This document shows positions 44,706-53,745 of a DNA stretch of 64,000 nucleotides, in pieces (within the stretch, counting starts at the first letter, position 1; each line of letters opens with the position of its first letter). The position numbers and the translations under genes are program-made. The DNA comes from a virus: IMG/VR virus record IMGVR_UViG_3300023174_006147, positions 1 to 64,000 of that record; one strand, given 5' to 3'. The notes under the pieces are model-generated. The model saw only the letters and a list, made by a program, of their open reading frames with translations, did not search any database and had not been told where the DNA came from.

Positions 44706-44882
44706 ATCAATATCAATGTTGCGGTTCAGCAAGTGGCGAGCTACGCGATGTTCAAGTTTCTTATCGCGGCTACGAGCCTTCTTTGAACGACGATTGTTAT
44801 AAGTTTCAGTGGGGAAAGTATCATGTCCAGGGCAGCAACGACCGATGCTACCGGGCTTGGCAAAATGGATATCACGCTTCAT
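44703..44882 (-). CDS. small basic His/Arg-rich protein
   Basis: 59 residues from ATG 44882 with GGAG upstream. Strongly basic (RRSKKARSRDKKLEHRVARHLL), with a CC pair and GHD; probably binds RNA or DNA. It lies directly behind tRNA-Val. Confidence 0.65.
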   Translation of the reverse strand: MKRDIHFAKPGSIGRCCPGHDTFPTETYNNRRSKKARSRDKKLEHRVARHLLNRNIDID

Positions 44883-44898
44883 TTTACTTCTCCTATAA

Positions 44899-44973
44899 TG
44901 GTGTGCGATGAGGGATTTGAACCCCCGACTTTCACCGTGTCGAGGTGACACTCTACCGCTGAGTTAATCGCAC
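44899..44973 (-). tRNA. tRNA-Val(GAC), C33 variant
   Basis: Acceptor GTGCGAT/ATCGCAC, arm TCACC-TCGACAC-GGTGA; anticodon GAC with C at position 33. CCA encoded. Confidence 0.85.
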
Positions 44974-44980
44974 ATTAAAT

Positions 44981-45105
44981 TGGTGGACCCGACTGGATTT
45001 TCACCAGTATCTCTGTTGTTCATCGGCACTAAGTTTATCCGGAAATCTCAATGTCGGTATCTGGTGCTTTGATTACTTCCGTCGAAGGTTTTAAGCTACA
45101 GGCCC
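44981..45105 (-). ncRNA. expanded tRNA-like RNA
   Basis: Acceptor GGGCCTG/CGGGTCC, T stem ACTGG/CCAGT (loop TGAAAAT) and encoded CCA are intact, but about 80 bases lie between acceptor and T arm instead of about 41. The interior has stems such as GCAC/GTGC. Either an intron-bearing tRNA or a separate RNA type; no anticodon assigned. Confidence 0.55.
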
Positions 45106-45111
45106 ATAATT

Positions 45112-45196
45112 TGGTAGGGGTAGAGGGACTTGAACCCCCACGCCTTGCGGCAAAGCATTTTGAGTGCTCCGAGTCTACCGATTTCACCATACCCCC
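45112..45196 (-). tRNA. tRNA-Leu(CAA)
   Basis: Class II; arm GAGCA-CTCAAAA-TGCTT, CCA encoded; G1-U72 pair. Confidence 0.93.
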
Positions 45197-45232
45197 ATTT
45201 ATTCTTTAAAATCTATTAGTGTTCTTTGACAA

Positions 45233-45320
45233 TGGAGGAAGCGCAGGGATTCGAACCCTGGGTACCTTGCGGTACTTCTGATTTCAAGTCAGACGCAATC
45301 GGCCTCTCTGCCACGCTTCC
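45233..45320 (-). tRNA. tRNA-Ser(TGA)
   Basis: Class II; arm TCTGA-CTTGAAA-TCAGA, acceptor GGAAGCG/CGCTTCC, CCA encoded. Confidence 0.95.
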
Positions 45321-45335
45321 GGTTAATATGTTATT

Positions 45336-45364
45336 ATTATAATACAGACATTGTCGTCTGTCAA
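45336..45364 (-). promoter_or_regulatory. sigma70-type promoter for a tRNA run
   Basis: TTGACA, 17 bases, TATAAT at the 3' edge of the lysozyme gene, reading into tRNA-Ser(TGA) and the following tRNAs. Confidence 0.85.
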
Positions 45365-46092
45365 GAATTTTTGTTTAAAATTCCAAGAATATGTAATGTT
45401 GCCAAGTATTTGCCATGGCGATCACCTAGGCCCCGTAATGCACTGTTGATAGACCGTGTTGCGGCCTGTGTATTGTCAAAATTGTCAATTTTAGGACTGA
45501 CCCGATTTTTCCAATACCAAACCGAAACTTTTGCGGCAACTTCTGGTTTTTCAAGAAGTTCAGGATGTTGCTCAAGTGGCAATCCCAGTGCATTGCCTGC
45601 TTTGCGATAATTCTCTCTGCCAGTTAATTGAATATATCCTCTACCTATATACCGTTGACCGTCTCCTGGCCGAGTATTGCCTAATCTTTTTGCTTTTTCA
45701 GGATTATGTTTTATATCGTATTTTTTAAAATATGCACTATTGCCTATTTCTCGCAATTTCGAAAAATTTAAAGATTCATGTGCGCATTGTGCTAAAAATT
45801 GTGCAAGTTCTCTGCCCTTTAATCCGGCACCTCGCGCAGCACTGACTAAGGTCTTTCCAGCAACGGTATTAAAAGCAGCTAACAACTCACTGACCTTTTC
45901 AGGATTAGCTTTAATTTTTGGTATTTCCAATTTAACGGAGCTAGATTTTTCCGATGCAGGAGTTGGATTATTTTGCATTGCTGCATATCCTCCAAGTGCA
46001 GCAGTGCCTAATGCTCCTGCTGCAACTGCACCCTTGGCCCATTTAGACAGAGCTTCGTCAATTTGCTCTTCTATGAGTTCTGAAATTCGCAC
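45361..46092 (-). CDS. GH19 lysozyme/chitinase with leader
   Basis: 243 residues, GTG start. The leader [13 protein letters not shown] is followed by a hydrophobic helix ([19 protein letters not shown]) and, from residue 60, a GH19 domain: [12 protein letters not shown] (catalytic Glu), [16 protein letters not shown] and WYWKNR. It cleaves peptidoglycan or chitin. The leader plus membrane helix suggests a virion-carried entry enzyme rather than a late endolysin. Confidence 0.88.
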   Translation of the reverse strand: MRISELIEEQIDEALSKWAKGAVAAGALGTAALGGYAAMQNNPTPASEKSSSVKLEIPKIKANPEKVSELLAAFNTVAGKTLVSAARGAGLKGRELAQFLAQCAHESLNFSKLREIGNSAYFKKYDIKHNPEKAKRLGNTRPGDGQRYIGRGYIQLTGRENYRKAGNALGLPLEQHPELLEKPEVAAKVSVWYWKNRVSPKIDNFDNTQAATRSINSALRGLGDRHGKYLATLHILGILNKNS

Positions 46093-46095
46093 TAA

Positions 46096-46653
46096 TTATC
46101 TGGAGTTTGCTATACTGGTCAACAGTGCTTTTACTCTTCCAAATGGCATTTTGTCAATATTCTGAATGAATTTTGGATCAAATGGCAACTTTGTTAGTGT
46201 TTGTTGCACAGATTGCAGTGATGCCAGTGTTTTCTTTGCTGTTGCACGTTGTTCGCCTGCTTGATATGTATTAGCAATTCCTTGTGCTGCTCCAGTTGCT
46301 GCTCCGCCAATTGCTTTTCCTGCCTGCTGTGCTGCTCCAGATGCTGCCTGACCTGCTTGCTGTGCTGCGCCGCCAATTGCCTGTCCTGCTTGCTTCAATG
46401 CACCACCAACTGCTTGACCAGCGCCTGCAGCTGCCTGACCGACACGGCTTGCCGCGCCGCCCACTGCTCTTGAAGCTGCTCCACCAAGCGCACTAAGGCC
46501 ACCCAATAATTCACTCAATTCAGCTTCTGATAATTCACCGGATTCGATCATCTGGGTGATTCTGTTGGACTCTGAAAGTGCTTGTGTTTTTACATCAGGC
46601 GCAACATCTTCCATTGTTTCAATAAATTTAACTAAATCTCTCATGGAATCCAT
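46096..46653 (-). CDS. Ala/Gly repeat internal virion protein (putative)
   Basis: 185 residues from ATG 46653 with GGAG. The N-terminal 45 residues are acidic helix with LVKFIETMED and SELSELLGG; then about 90 residues of repeats of the type AGQAxGGAAQQ, amphipathic and probably membrane-interacting or DNA-condensing; then a folded tail. It resembles packaged internal proteins in design only. Confidence 0.65.
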   Translation of the reverse strand: MDSMRDLVKFIETMEDVAPDVKTQALSESNRITQMIESGELSEAELSELLGGLSALGGAASRAVGGAASRVGQAAAGAGQAVGGALKQAGQAIGGAAQQAGQAASGAAQQAGKAIGGAATGAAQGIANTYQAGEQRATAKKTLASLQSVQQTLTKLPFDPKFIQNIDKMPFGRVKALLTSIANSR

Positions 46654-46673
46654 GACAATATCTCCTTTTATTT

Positions 46674-46681
46674 TATTTATG
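46674..46681 (-). promoter_or_regulatory. late promoter CATAAATA
   Basis: Late box about 20 bases upstream of the ATG at 46653, with a normal GGAG leader. Confidence 0.55.
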
Positions 46682-46713
46682 CGATTAAACACATAATATA
46701 AAATTAGAAGAAA

Positions 46714-46785
46714 TGGTAGCTCGTGCAGGTACTGCCCCTGCCTAGACTCCCGTATGAGAGGAATCCGTCCACTTAGACCCGAGCC
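46714..46785 (-). tRNA. tRNA(CAT), Met or Ile2, unusual T loop
   Basis: Acceptor GGCTCG/CGAGCT with G1-U72, arm TTCCT-CTCATAC-GGGAG. The T arm is GCAGG-GGCAGTA-CCTGC: the T-Psi-C signature is missing. CCA encoded. Confidence 0.75.
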
Positions 46786-46813
46786 ATGGTTTTAAGAATT
46801 AGTTCACTGATTT

Positions 46814-48172
46814 TTATGACCAGTCGTCTTTGGGAACTTCTTTTTTATAGCTTTGAAGATGCTTGACAATCTTTTTCAAATATAGCTTCCAAACTTTTAA
46901 AAATTGAAGTTCTCTAGCAGATGGATTTGAATTTTGCATTGCCTGCTTTGCTGTAGGAGCAATTATTGATGGATAAGTATTATTTGGAAAATATCCCCAC
47001 TTGACATCCTCAATCGCCGAATCAACGAATTCATTGACCTGACGCTGTTTATCATTTGTGGAATATGAATATCGAAAAGGCTCATTAGAGATGAAGTCCG
47101 AGTACAACTGGGTGGCAGCGTGTGAAGCATGTGCTTCAATTTCGTTGACAGAACCTAAATATGCTGCCCAGCGATCTACATTGTATCCAAAATTGTCAGC
47201 ATCATATGCATTTTGACCTCTCCTACCACCACGATATTTTCGGCGCCAGTCGTCCTTTTGACTGTCTTTTCCTCGCTGATCATTCTTGTCAGAAGCATAA
47301 AGTTTCGGCCTAGGAACACTTGGATCAGGAATCTTGGTGTAATCGCCTTTTCCAAATCCACGGTCAGATGACTGCATCTTGATATTAGCACGAGCATTCT
47401 GATCCATGTGAACAACTTCGTGTACGTAAGTACTGACTAATTCTTTAAGAAATGCAGGGACAGGATTATCAACGCCACTATCTCCATAACGATTTACGGA
47501 ATCCCTTTCCAATAATCTGTGGGTTAATACAGTCCATAATTTTTCTTTAGAAGTATATATATTGATGTGCTGCGCAAGATCGTTCTGCCAATCAATTTGC
47601 TGTGATGATCTGCTATGTAAAGTGGATTTTTGTGGATGACGCTGAAAATACCCGCCACCAGTCTTTGGTTCGCCAGTGTGTTTATTTTTGCCAGTTGTAT
47701 CAAGTTGAACAATGATGTGCTGAAGCCAATACAGGTTCTTCTTTCTGTTTTCTTCCCATGGCTCATCATTTTTATATTGTTCAATCTTACCAAACTGTGC
47801 TTCCATGTAATCACGAGCCAAATCCTGTAGATGAAGTTCCATTACATCAATGAATTCATCTACAATATCAGTATTCGGCTCACTTTTGTATAGTTTTGAT
47901 TGCACGATGCCACTGAGATCTTGTGACTTATATTGAAGATTGGATACAAGTTTATCTTCCTCACGCCAATCTAATCCACGGCCACGAATTTCTTCAACTC
48001 TATTTTCAAGAGAACTCATCTTTTTTAAGTAATCGCCTTCTCCTACTGAATCAAAAATAGATTCAGCATTCCACCTAATAAATTGATCGATTTCTCGGGT
48101 AAGAAGATCATATGTAGCCTGAGTTAAGCCTGCTGTTTGATCGATTGCTTCTATGAGTTCTGTAATACGCAT
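46814..48172 (-). CDS. metallopeptidase-like packaged protein with leader
   Basis: 452 residues starting MRITELIEAID. Residues 200-260 hold ELVSTYVHEVVHMDQNAR, an HExxH zinc site. The rest is helical and charged. GATAAATA lies four bases before the ATG. The combination of leader and protease motif suggests an injected enzyme, but no substrate is known. Confidence 0.75.
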   Translation of the reverse strand: MRITELIEAIDQTAGLTQATYDLLTREIDQFIRWNAESIFDSVGEGDYLKKMSSLENRVEEIRGRGLDWREEDKLVSNLQYKSQDLSGIVQSKLYKSEPNTDIVDEFIDVMELHLQDLARDYMEAQFGKIEQYKNDEPWEENRKKNLYWLQHIIVQLDTTGKNKHTGEPKTGGGYFQRHPQKSTLHSRSSQQIDWQNDLAQHINIYTSKEKLWTVLTHRLLERDSVNRYGDSGVDNPVPAFLKELVSTYVHEVVHMDQNARANIKMQSSDRGFGKGDYTKIPDPSVPRPKLYASDKNDQRGKDSQKDDWRRKYRGGRRGQNAYDADNFGYNVDRWAAYLGSVNEIEAHASHAATQLYSDFISNEPFRYSYSTNDKQRQVNEFVDSAIEDVKWGYFPNNTYPSIIAPTAKQAMQNSNPSARELQFLKVWKLYLKKIVKHLQSYKKEVPKDDWS

Positions 48173-48176
48173 GTTG

Positions 48177-48184
48177 TATTTATC
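48177..48184 (-). promoter_or_regulatory. late promoter GATAAATA, ATG-adjacent
   Basis: Box ends four bases before the ATG at 48172. Confidence 0.55.
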
Positions 48185-48185
48185 A

Positions 48186-48261
48186 TGGTGCTGTATGACG
48201 GAATCGAACCGCCGACATCCTGATTACTAAACAGGTACTCTACCAACTGAGTTAATACAGC
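48186..48261 (-). tRNA. tRNA-Thr(AGT)
   Basis: Arm CCTGT-TTAGTAA-TCAGG; anticodon AGT. A34 is rare in bacterial tRNAs other than Arg(ACG). CCA encoded. Confidence 0.9.
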
Positions 48262-48269
48262 ATTAATTT

Positions 48270-48346
48270 TGGTGGGCCCGGAGAGATTCGAACTCCCGAC
48301 ATCCTGGTTCGAAGCCAGGCGCTCTATCCAGCTGAACTACGAGCCC
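48270..48346 (-). tRNA. tRNA-Arg(TCG)
   Basis: Arm CCTGG-CTTCGAA-CCAGG, acceptor GGGCTCG/CGGGCCC, CCA encoded. Confidence 0.95.
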
Positions 48347-48363
48347 ATTTTTTATATGATAAT

Positions 48364-48552
48364 TTATCGAAAAGTTTTTCGACGAGGACCTTTGTCCCTA
48401 TTAGGAATGGCATGATGTCTGGCCCAGGCCTCGTCTGTAAAACCAGGACCGTACTTTGCCAGAAGAACTTCTGCTTCACCTGAACTTACCAGAGACATCC
48501 ATTCCTGATGATCATATCGTACTCCTGACTTTGATAATGTAATAGCTGGCAT
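48364..48552 (-). CDS. small hypothetical protein
   Basis: 62 residues with GPGFTDEAWARHHAIPNRD and a basic end (PRRKTFR). Sits between tRNAs. Unknown. Confidence 0.55.
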   Translation of the reverse strand: MPAITLSKSGVRYDHQEWMSLVSSGEAEVLLAKYGPGFTDEAWARHHAIPNRDKGPRRKTFR

Positions 48553-48571
48553 TCTTTCTTCCTTTATTTGA

Positions 48572-48647
48572 TGGTGCGCATGGCAAGAGTTGAACTTGCG
48601 ACCTACGAGTTATCAGCTCGTTGCTACTACCACTGAGCTACACGCGC
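48572..48647 (-). tRNA. tRNA-Ile(GAT)
   Basis: Arm ACGAG-CTGATAA-CTCGT, CCA encoded. Confidence 0.95.
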
Positions 48648-48653
48648 ATTTAA

Positions 48654-48851
48654 TTAGTTTTCAATTATTCCTGTTACCCAATTTTCAGCAGTATCTTCTG
48701 CGTACCGCATTGAATGTTCAGAAACATCGATAAGTTTAACTGGATATTGTTGAACATAACATTCAACTTTTAATCCCGCTTCGTCTTTGAAAATAATGGC
48801 ACTGCGATCACTGTTATCAGAATCGCCATTATACTTTGAAATAATTTCCAT
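48654..48851 (-). CDS. small hypothetical protein
   Basis: 65 residues, soluble beta-rich, between two tRNAs. Unknown. Confidence 0.55.
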   Translation of the reverse strand: MEIISKYNGDSDNSDRSAIIFKDEAGLKVECYVQQYPVKLIDVSEHSMRYAEDTAENWVTGIIEN

Positions 48852-48869
48852 TACTTAACTTTCATATTT

Positions 48870-48945
48870 TGGATCGGCCACTAGGGTTCGAACCTAGAGT
48901 CTCCAGAATCAAAATCTGGCGTGTTGCCAATTACACTATGGCCGA
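48870..48945 (-). tRNA. tRNA-Gln(TTG)
   Basis: Arm CCAGA-TTTTGAT-TCTGG, acceptor TCGGCCA/TGGCCGA, CCA encoded. A TTGACA...TATAAT pair with 15-base spacing lies upstream. Confidence 0.95.
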
Positions 48946-49000
48946 ATGAATCTTTAATTGCTTGTATATTATATACTGTTGACCAAGTTGTCAACTGATA

Positions 49001-49666
49001 TTATTCAAATTTTTTTATAATTCTTCCTTTATTCCAGCCAGGTGGAATAATATCTGTTTTTTTAATTTTTTTATTTACGTGACCATTCGTGATCCAAATA
49101 GATCCAAATTGAGAATTGTTTTTGCCCTTATTTTTTGATTTTCGAAGTTTTGCTAAAGTTTCTTCTGAATGCTTTTTACCAAAAAATGGATTACCACTTC
49201 CTGCATTTCTTTTCTTTGCAGCCAAGGAACGAGCTTCGCGATTTCTTTTTGCCCATTCTCCGTTTTCTTCTTTAAGTTTTTTTTGAGTATCTCTGCCTCT
49301 TTTTAGAGCATCTATAAAAATGAGCCGATATTCTGTAATTTTCATAGTGTTTTCGGTTCCGTTTCTGATATCCGACTTGTTTATATGACCAAATCCTCCT
49401 TGACCTCCAACACATAAGTTATATGTGTCGTCCCGATCACAAAATTCCTCCGTCACTAATTCTTTCTCTTTAACATTCATCTCGAATTCAGAATCAAATA
49501 TATATAATAGCTCTTTTTTAAAATTTTCTATTCCGTACTTTTTAATCGCAGCTTTTAATAATTTCCCGGATCCCATATACTCGTCATCTAGGTTCATAGT
49601 CTGATGCTTGCCTATGTAAATTTTATTATTGATTATATTTGTTATTTGATATATCGTGTAAAACAT
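49001..49666 (-). CDS. GIY-YIG homing endonuclease
   Basis: 221 residues: FYTIYQITNIINNKIYIGKH GIY-YIG-type start, YMGSG, then a NUMOD3 motif (SGNPFFGKKHSEETLAKLR) and an IWITNG NUMOD1-like helix. Inserted between two tRNA-Gln genes. A GATAAATA box precedes it. Confidence 0.88.
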   Translation of the reverse strand: MFYTIYQITNIINNKIYIGKHQTMNLDDEYMGSGKLLKAAIKKYGIENFKKELLYIFDSEFEMNVKEKELVTEEFCDRDDTYNLCVGGQGGFGHINKSDIRNGTENTMKITEYRLIFIDALKRGRDTQKKLKEENGEWAKRNREARSLAAKKRNAGSGNPFFGKKHSEETLAKLRKSKNKGKNNSQFGSIWITNGHVNKKIKKTDIIPPGWNKGRIIKKFE

Positions 49667-49702
49667 TTTTATTCCTCACGATATTTATCATTGTAAAGTT
49701 AG

Positions 49703-49777
49703 TGATGCTCTCCCAGGGGTCGAACCTGGAACCTTCTGAGTCAGAGTCAGACGTGCTGCCAATTGCACCAGAGAGCA
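49703..49777 (-). tRNA. tRNA-Gln(CTG)
   Basis: Acceptor TGCTCTC/GAGAGCA, arm TCTGA-CTCTGAC-TCAGA. The 3' end reads TCA, not NCCA, so CCA must be added after transcription; this is an exception in the array. Confidence 0.9.
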
Positions 49778-49782
49778 ATAAA

Positions 49783-50262
49783 TTATTTTTCTTGCCTTGA
49801 GGAAAAAACTTCTATTGCGGCTAGAATGTGTTCATCCCGCAGGCCTTCACCGTCTTCAATATACACTAGCCGTTTAGATTCAGTAAACTTTCTGTCATCA
49901 AAGCAAACCCAATCGCATTCACCATTGTCAGCGATCCACTGATTAATGGCAATTAATCTACCAATACCACGAACAGTGCTTGTCACATCTGTATAATCAA
50001 TGTTTGGAAAAATTGTTCTCCAATCATTGTGAAAATGTGTTGGATCAATCCCCCAATGTATTAAATCTTCTTTTAAAGTTTTTCCATAGGGCAAGTGATA
50101 ATTGTGCATTGAGTTGGTTACAATTTTTGCACCAGACTCAATGCACAGATCATTGAGCAATTGAATTGAAACTTTATTACAAGCTAACCGCAGTTCAGAT
50201 ACCATGACTGGAGAACTTACATTAATTATTGGACCATCAATATCTAAAAATATTATTCTCAT
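49783..50262 (-). CDS. HAD protein of RNA-repair type
   Basis: 159 residues. Motif I is IIFLDIDGPII, motif II IVTNSMH, and later VCFDDRKF and YIEDGEGL. It resembles HAD domains found fused to RNA repair enzymes. It overlaps the next gene by four bases. Phosphatase activity is likely; substrate inferred only. Confidence 0.72.
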   Translation of the reverse strand: MRIIFLDIDGPIINVSSPVMVSELRLACNKVSIQLLNDLCIESGAKIVTNSMHNYHLPYGKTLKEDLIHWGIDPTHFHNDWRTIFPNIDYTDVTSTVRGIGRLIAINQWIADNGECDWVCFDDRKFTESKRLVYIEDGEGLRDEHILAAIEVFSSRQEK

Positions 50263-51140
50263 CTTTTAATTAATTCTTCTGTTAAGTCTATAAAACGAGA
50301 AAAGTCATGTAGCTTGTTCTTCCAATCATCAGGAATTCCAGTCAGTCCATAAAATGCACCAGCAATTTGTCCTGTGACAGCGCCAACAGTATCAGCATCG
50401 TCCCCGAGGTTAACTGCCTGCAAGATAGCATCCTTAAAGTTATCCGTGTGATACACGCACCATAGGGCAGCATGAAGAGTATGGATAACATATCCAGACG
50501 AAGAAACATATTCGCGGCTAACTTCAAGTGAAGTGAGAATGTTCTTTACATCTTCTACCCAATGATCTTTAGCAGTTACATTAAAAATCCGACTCTTTTC
50601 AGTGGTGTAGATTGCATTAAGTAACACTTCCGCCATAAGTTCACATGAATGCAAACAAGCAGGTGAAGCATGAGTTGTCTCACTCTGCACGAGTGCAGTT
50701 GCCTTTGCCTTTTCTTCGTCATCGTAATGCGCAAGTACTGCTGGACTAAGTCGCATAATTGAACCATTGCCTGCGCCGAAGAAATCTGGATTATTTTTAG
50801 TTTCACCGGTTTTTTTAAAGTTAGAAATTGCAGTGCGAGTAGTGTTGCCAATATCAAAGCACCGGCCAGTAGACGAGTTTGCACCGTTATAATACCAGTC
50901 TGCAAAGCGATTAAGAAGATCGGTTTTATCAAGGTCTCGATTAGAAACTAGACTATCTGCAAGGCAAAGTGCCATACTAGTATCGTCAGTCCAATAACCT
51001 ACAGGAAGATTGAACGGTCCACCACCAAGCATGTCAGTAACCGGTTCAAAAGTATCACGATCTCTAAATTCTACAGTGGTACCAATGGCATCACCCACAG
51101 CAAGCCCAATAAATGCTCCAGCTAATTTGTCTTTTAACAT
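50259..51140 (-). CDS. ADP-ribosylglycohydrolase
   Basis: 293 residues. ARH/DraG family motifs: GLAVGDAIGTTVEF, GYWTDDTSMAL (metal-binding TDDT), GAGNGSIMR and NLGDDADTVGAVTGQIAGAFYG. It removes ADP-ribose from proteins or nucleic acid. Its neighbour is an ADP-ribosyltransferase-like gene, so the phage can probably set and erase the mark. It has its own sigma70 promoter, unlike the late neighbour. Confidence 0.94.
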   Translation of the reverse strand: MLKDKLAGAFIGLAVGDAIGTTVEFRDRDTFEPVTDMLGGGPFNLPVGYWTDDTSMALCLADSLVSNRDLDKTDLLNRFADWYYNGANSSTGRCFDIGNTTRTAISNFKKTGETKNNPDFFGAGNGSIMRLSPAVLAHYDDEEKAKATALVQSETTHASPACLHSCELMAEVLLNAIYTTEKSRIFNVTAKDHWVEDVKNILTSLEVSREYVSSSGYVIHTLHAALWCVYHTDNFKDAILQAVNLGDDADTVGAVTGQIAGAFYGLTGIPDDWKNKLHDFSRFIDLTEELIKR

Positions 51141-51163
51141 GATAACTCCTAGTGTAAAAAAAT

Positions 51164-51192
51164 ATTATAACACTAGAATGAATTGCTGTCAA
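51164..51192 (-). promoter_or_regulatory. sigma70-type promoter for the glycohydrolase
   Basis: TTGACA, 17 bases, TATAAT. Confidence 0.85.
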
Positions 51193-53728
51193 CTATCTCC
51201 ATGCCAAGATTTGCTATATAAGCCATTAACTCTTCAATCTCTTGACTGGTTGGATTTAATGTGCCAATAGCTTGATCTAATTGATCAACAGTTATTTTAT
51301 TTGACCGTGCTGCACTCTTAATCAATTGTTGAACAGCAGGTAAATCTCCCAATGGTGTTTTTTTCTTAGCAATATCCTGTATTGGAAAATCTAAAAGTTG
51401 CAATTGTTTGAACCCAATATACTTGGTAGAGCCATCTGAAAAGGTTACATCTGCGATTTTCATTATATTGCCTACATTAGCTATCTTACCAGTTTTGCCG
51501 GCAGCAGGCCCATCAATAACTTTAACAGAATCGCCTTGTTTAAACGAATGGACAGGTATTACTTCAGGTTCAGAAGTTTTAATTTTTTCAATTTCATTAG
51601 GATAAAGAAATGTCTTATCATCAGAATCGTCTAATTTTACTATAACATTGCCACTTTTTTGAATCTGAGTTATTGTGCCAGTTTTTCCTGTATTGTGCGT
51701 TCCTATGATTTTTACCTTATCGCCCTCTGAATATTGTTTAGGTGTTTTTACTTCTGGCTCTGGTTCCCACTTGAGATTGTCTAAGTTCAAATCTGGATCA
51801 TTTTTATCGGGGTTATCAAGTTTTTTAACAGTGAATGTATCATCACCGTATTCGTCTATAGCCTGATCATATTCATTCTGAGTGAGGAATTGTCCCTGAT
51901 AAAGCGGTGTAAGTCCTGGCATAGTAACTTCATAAGCAGCATCTATTAAATTAGGATTTTCAGCTTCGGCTTTAATCTTTTCAATATTTTTTAAGGGAAC
52001 ATCGATGGCAACCTTATTATCAAATTCTACATCAACTAGTGGCTTTGTAGAATAAGCGTATGATACTTCACCAGTTTTACCGGTGTATTTATGATTACCG
52101 ATGATCATAACCTTATCACCGTTTTTAACATCACCAATTTCTAGAGACTTTGGAGCAGCGCCGACTTTTTCAAGACTTGCCAAAGGAACATCATACAATT
52201 TTTTACCGTTGTCCAATTCTAATGTAGTATCTTTAAAAGAATCATGTACATCGGTAACAGTAGCGATATCACCTGCGTTAGAATGCTTGCCAATAATTTT
52301 TACTTTATCGCCTTTTTTAATTTTATCATTGTCAGTTTTTGTATCTAGTATTTTAACTTGGTGTGGCTTAAGAAGACCGTACTCGCCACCCTTGAAGAAT
52401 ATCTCGATGTTACCAGAAGTATACATGTGGGATATAGTTCCAGATTGACCATAGTATGCACTTTTAGTGTCAATAACTTCAACTAAATCACCATATTTAG
52501 GATCAGGAGTTTCTGAATCAGCTTCACTTTCGTGTTTAATATCTTTAATCTTGAAGTCGTTGGTCCAATTTTCACCATCCAACTTCACTGATACTTCGTC
52601 ATAATTGGTGTAAACATACTGTACTTCACCGGACAGCCCGTAATAGTGATTACCCTTGGATTTAACAGTAACACGGTCACCAATTTCATATTTTCCAGGT
52701 GTAATGATTTTAGGCTTGCCTTCGGGATAAACTTGTAGTTCTAGAAACTTCATGATATTTTTCATGAGACTTTCTTGAACAGCATAATATGCACCACGAA
52801 TAAAGACTTCATTTCCAGAAGCAATAGCCCCCGTCAGATCTTCTTGATCTAAATCAAATCCTTTGACTATTCCTTCAGGAGTCATGATGTTTTCAAGCTC
52901 AGTTAAAGGCATGAATTCTTTTGGGATGTCACCTGCTTCAATAGCTTTTTTAATTGAGTTAAGATTGTATTCTAGATTATATTCCCCAAAGAGATTATTA
53001 AAGATAAAATCATATTTTGCTCCTAGTTTTTCTCGATTGGTTAACACGAAATCTTTTAAAGGAGCAAGTAGTTCGTAGTCCAACATTTTTGGATAGGATC
53101 CTCTATCTAAAATTAAATCCTTGGTGTTTCGACTCCAGCTAAATGAAAATCCATCTTTGGGAAACATTACATATACTTTGCCATATCCCGAAGCCTGACT
53201 TTTATCACCTGATACGAATGATGAATTATCTCTTCTTGCTTCGAATCCAGCTGCTTCCATGCCTTTGTTAAAAATATCACTAAGGCGTGAACTACTGCTC
53301 ATTACACGGCGCTCATCAAATGGTTTACCATAGAGAGCATCTTCAGTGGACTTGATGCCGCGATAAAATACTTTGGCTTCAGAAGTTTTAAAATCTGGAT
53401 TTAAATCAGTATAAACTTTGACGATTTCTGTACAATTTTTTGCAATCCTCGTCATTAAATTATAAAATTGGATTGGAAGATTATTCTTTTCACTTTTAAG
53501 ATTTGACTTCTGTTGTTTTAGGGAATCAATTTCTGCATAGAGTCCCTGCTTCATTTTTTCATATTCAGCAGCAACTGAATCAGGCACTTTCATATTATTT
53601 GCAAGGGCCGCGCTTTCTTCATAATCAGTGATTTTCTTCAGCAGTTTTTCTAGTTTTGGCAAGTTAAGGGACATTCCCTTGCGCTCACCCGGCTTCAGTT
53701 CGGATTTAAAGATTTCTATAATTCTCAT
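51173..53728 (-). CDS. ADP-ribosyltransferase-like protein with KOW repeats and leader
   Basis: 851 residues from ATG 53728. The leader is MRIIEIFKSE. Residues 100-330 resemble an ART domain: KVFYRGIKS (Arg), NSSFVSGDKSQASGYGKVYV (Ser region) and SGNEVFIRGAYYAV (Glu region). The second half holds six KOW-like modules (GDxVxVIxxxxxGKTGxIxxV). T4 Alt is a packaged ART, so an injected ART that binds RNA or RNA polymerase is plausible. The ART call rests on three weak motifs. Confidence 0.65.
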   Translation of the reverse strand: MRIIEIFKSELKPGERKGMSLNLPKLEKLLKKITDYEESAALANNMKVPDSVAAEYEKMKQGLYAEIDSLKQQKSNLKSEKNNLPIQFYNLMTRIAKNCTEIVKVYTDLNPDFKTSEAKVFYRGIKSTEDALYGKPFDERRVMSSSSRLSDIFNKGMEAAGFEARRDNSSFVSGDKSQASGYGKVYVMFPKDGFSFSWSRNTKDLILDRGSYPKMLDYELLAPLKDFVLTNREKLGAKYDFIFNNLFGEYNLEYNLNSIKKAIEAGDIPKEFMPLTELENIMTPEGIVKGFDLDQEDLTGAIASGNEVFIRGAYYAVQESLMKNIMKFLELQVYPEGKPKIITPGKYEIGDRVTVKSKGNHYYGLSGEVQYVYTNYDEVSVKLDGENWTNDFKIKDIKHESEADSETPDPKYGDLVEVIDTKSAYYGQSGTISHMYTSGNIEIFFKGGEYGLLKPHQVKILDTKTDNDKIKKGDKVKIIGKHSNAGDIATVTDVHDSFKDTTLELDNGKKLYDVPLASLEKVGAAPKSLEIGDVKNGDKVMIIGNHKYTGKTGEVSYAYSTKPLVDVEFDNKVAIDVPLKNIEKIKAEAENPNLIDAAYEVTMPGLTPLYQGQFLTQNEYDQAIDEYGDDTFTVKKLDNPDKNDPDLNLDNLKWEPEPEVKTPKQYSEGDKVKIIGTHNTGKTGTITQIQKSGNVIVKLDDSDDKTFLYPNEIEKIKTSEPEVIPVHSFKQGDSVKVIDGPAAGKTGKIANVGNIMKIADVTFSDGSTKYIGFKQLQLLDFPIQDIAKKKTPLGDLPAVQQLIKSAARSNKITVDQLDQAIGTLNPTSQEIEELMAYIANLGMEIVDSNSF

Positions 53729-53733
53729 AAACA

Positions 53734-53745
53734 TATTTATAAATA
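53734..53745. promoter_or_regulatory. divergent overlapping late promoters
   Basis: ATATTTATAAATAT is a near palindrome giving TATAAATA on both strands, five and six bases from the divergent ATGs at 53728 and 53752. Confidence 0.55.

Noticed and set aside
46249-46496. Plus-strand Cys/Ser- and Leu-rich frames opposite the Ala/Gly repeat gene
   Set aside because: Low-complexity shadows of the GCT-rich repeat on the minus strand.
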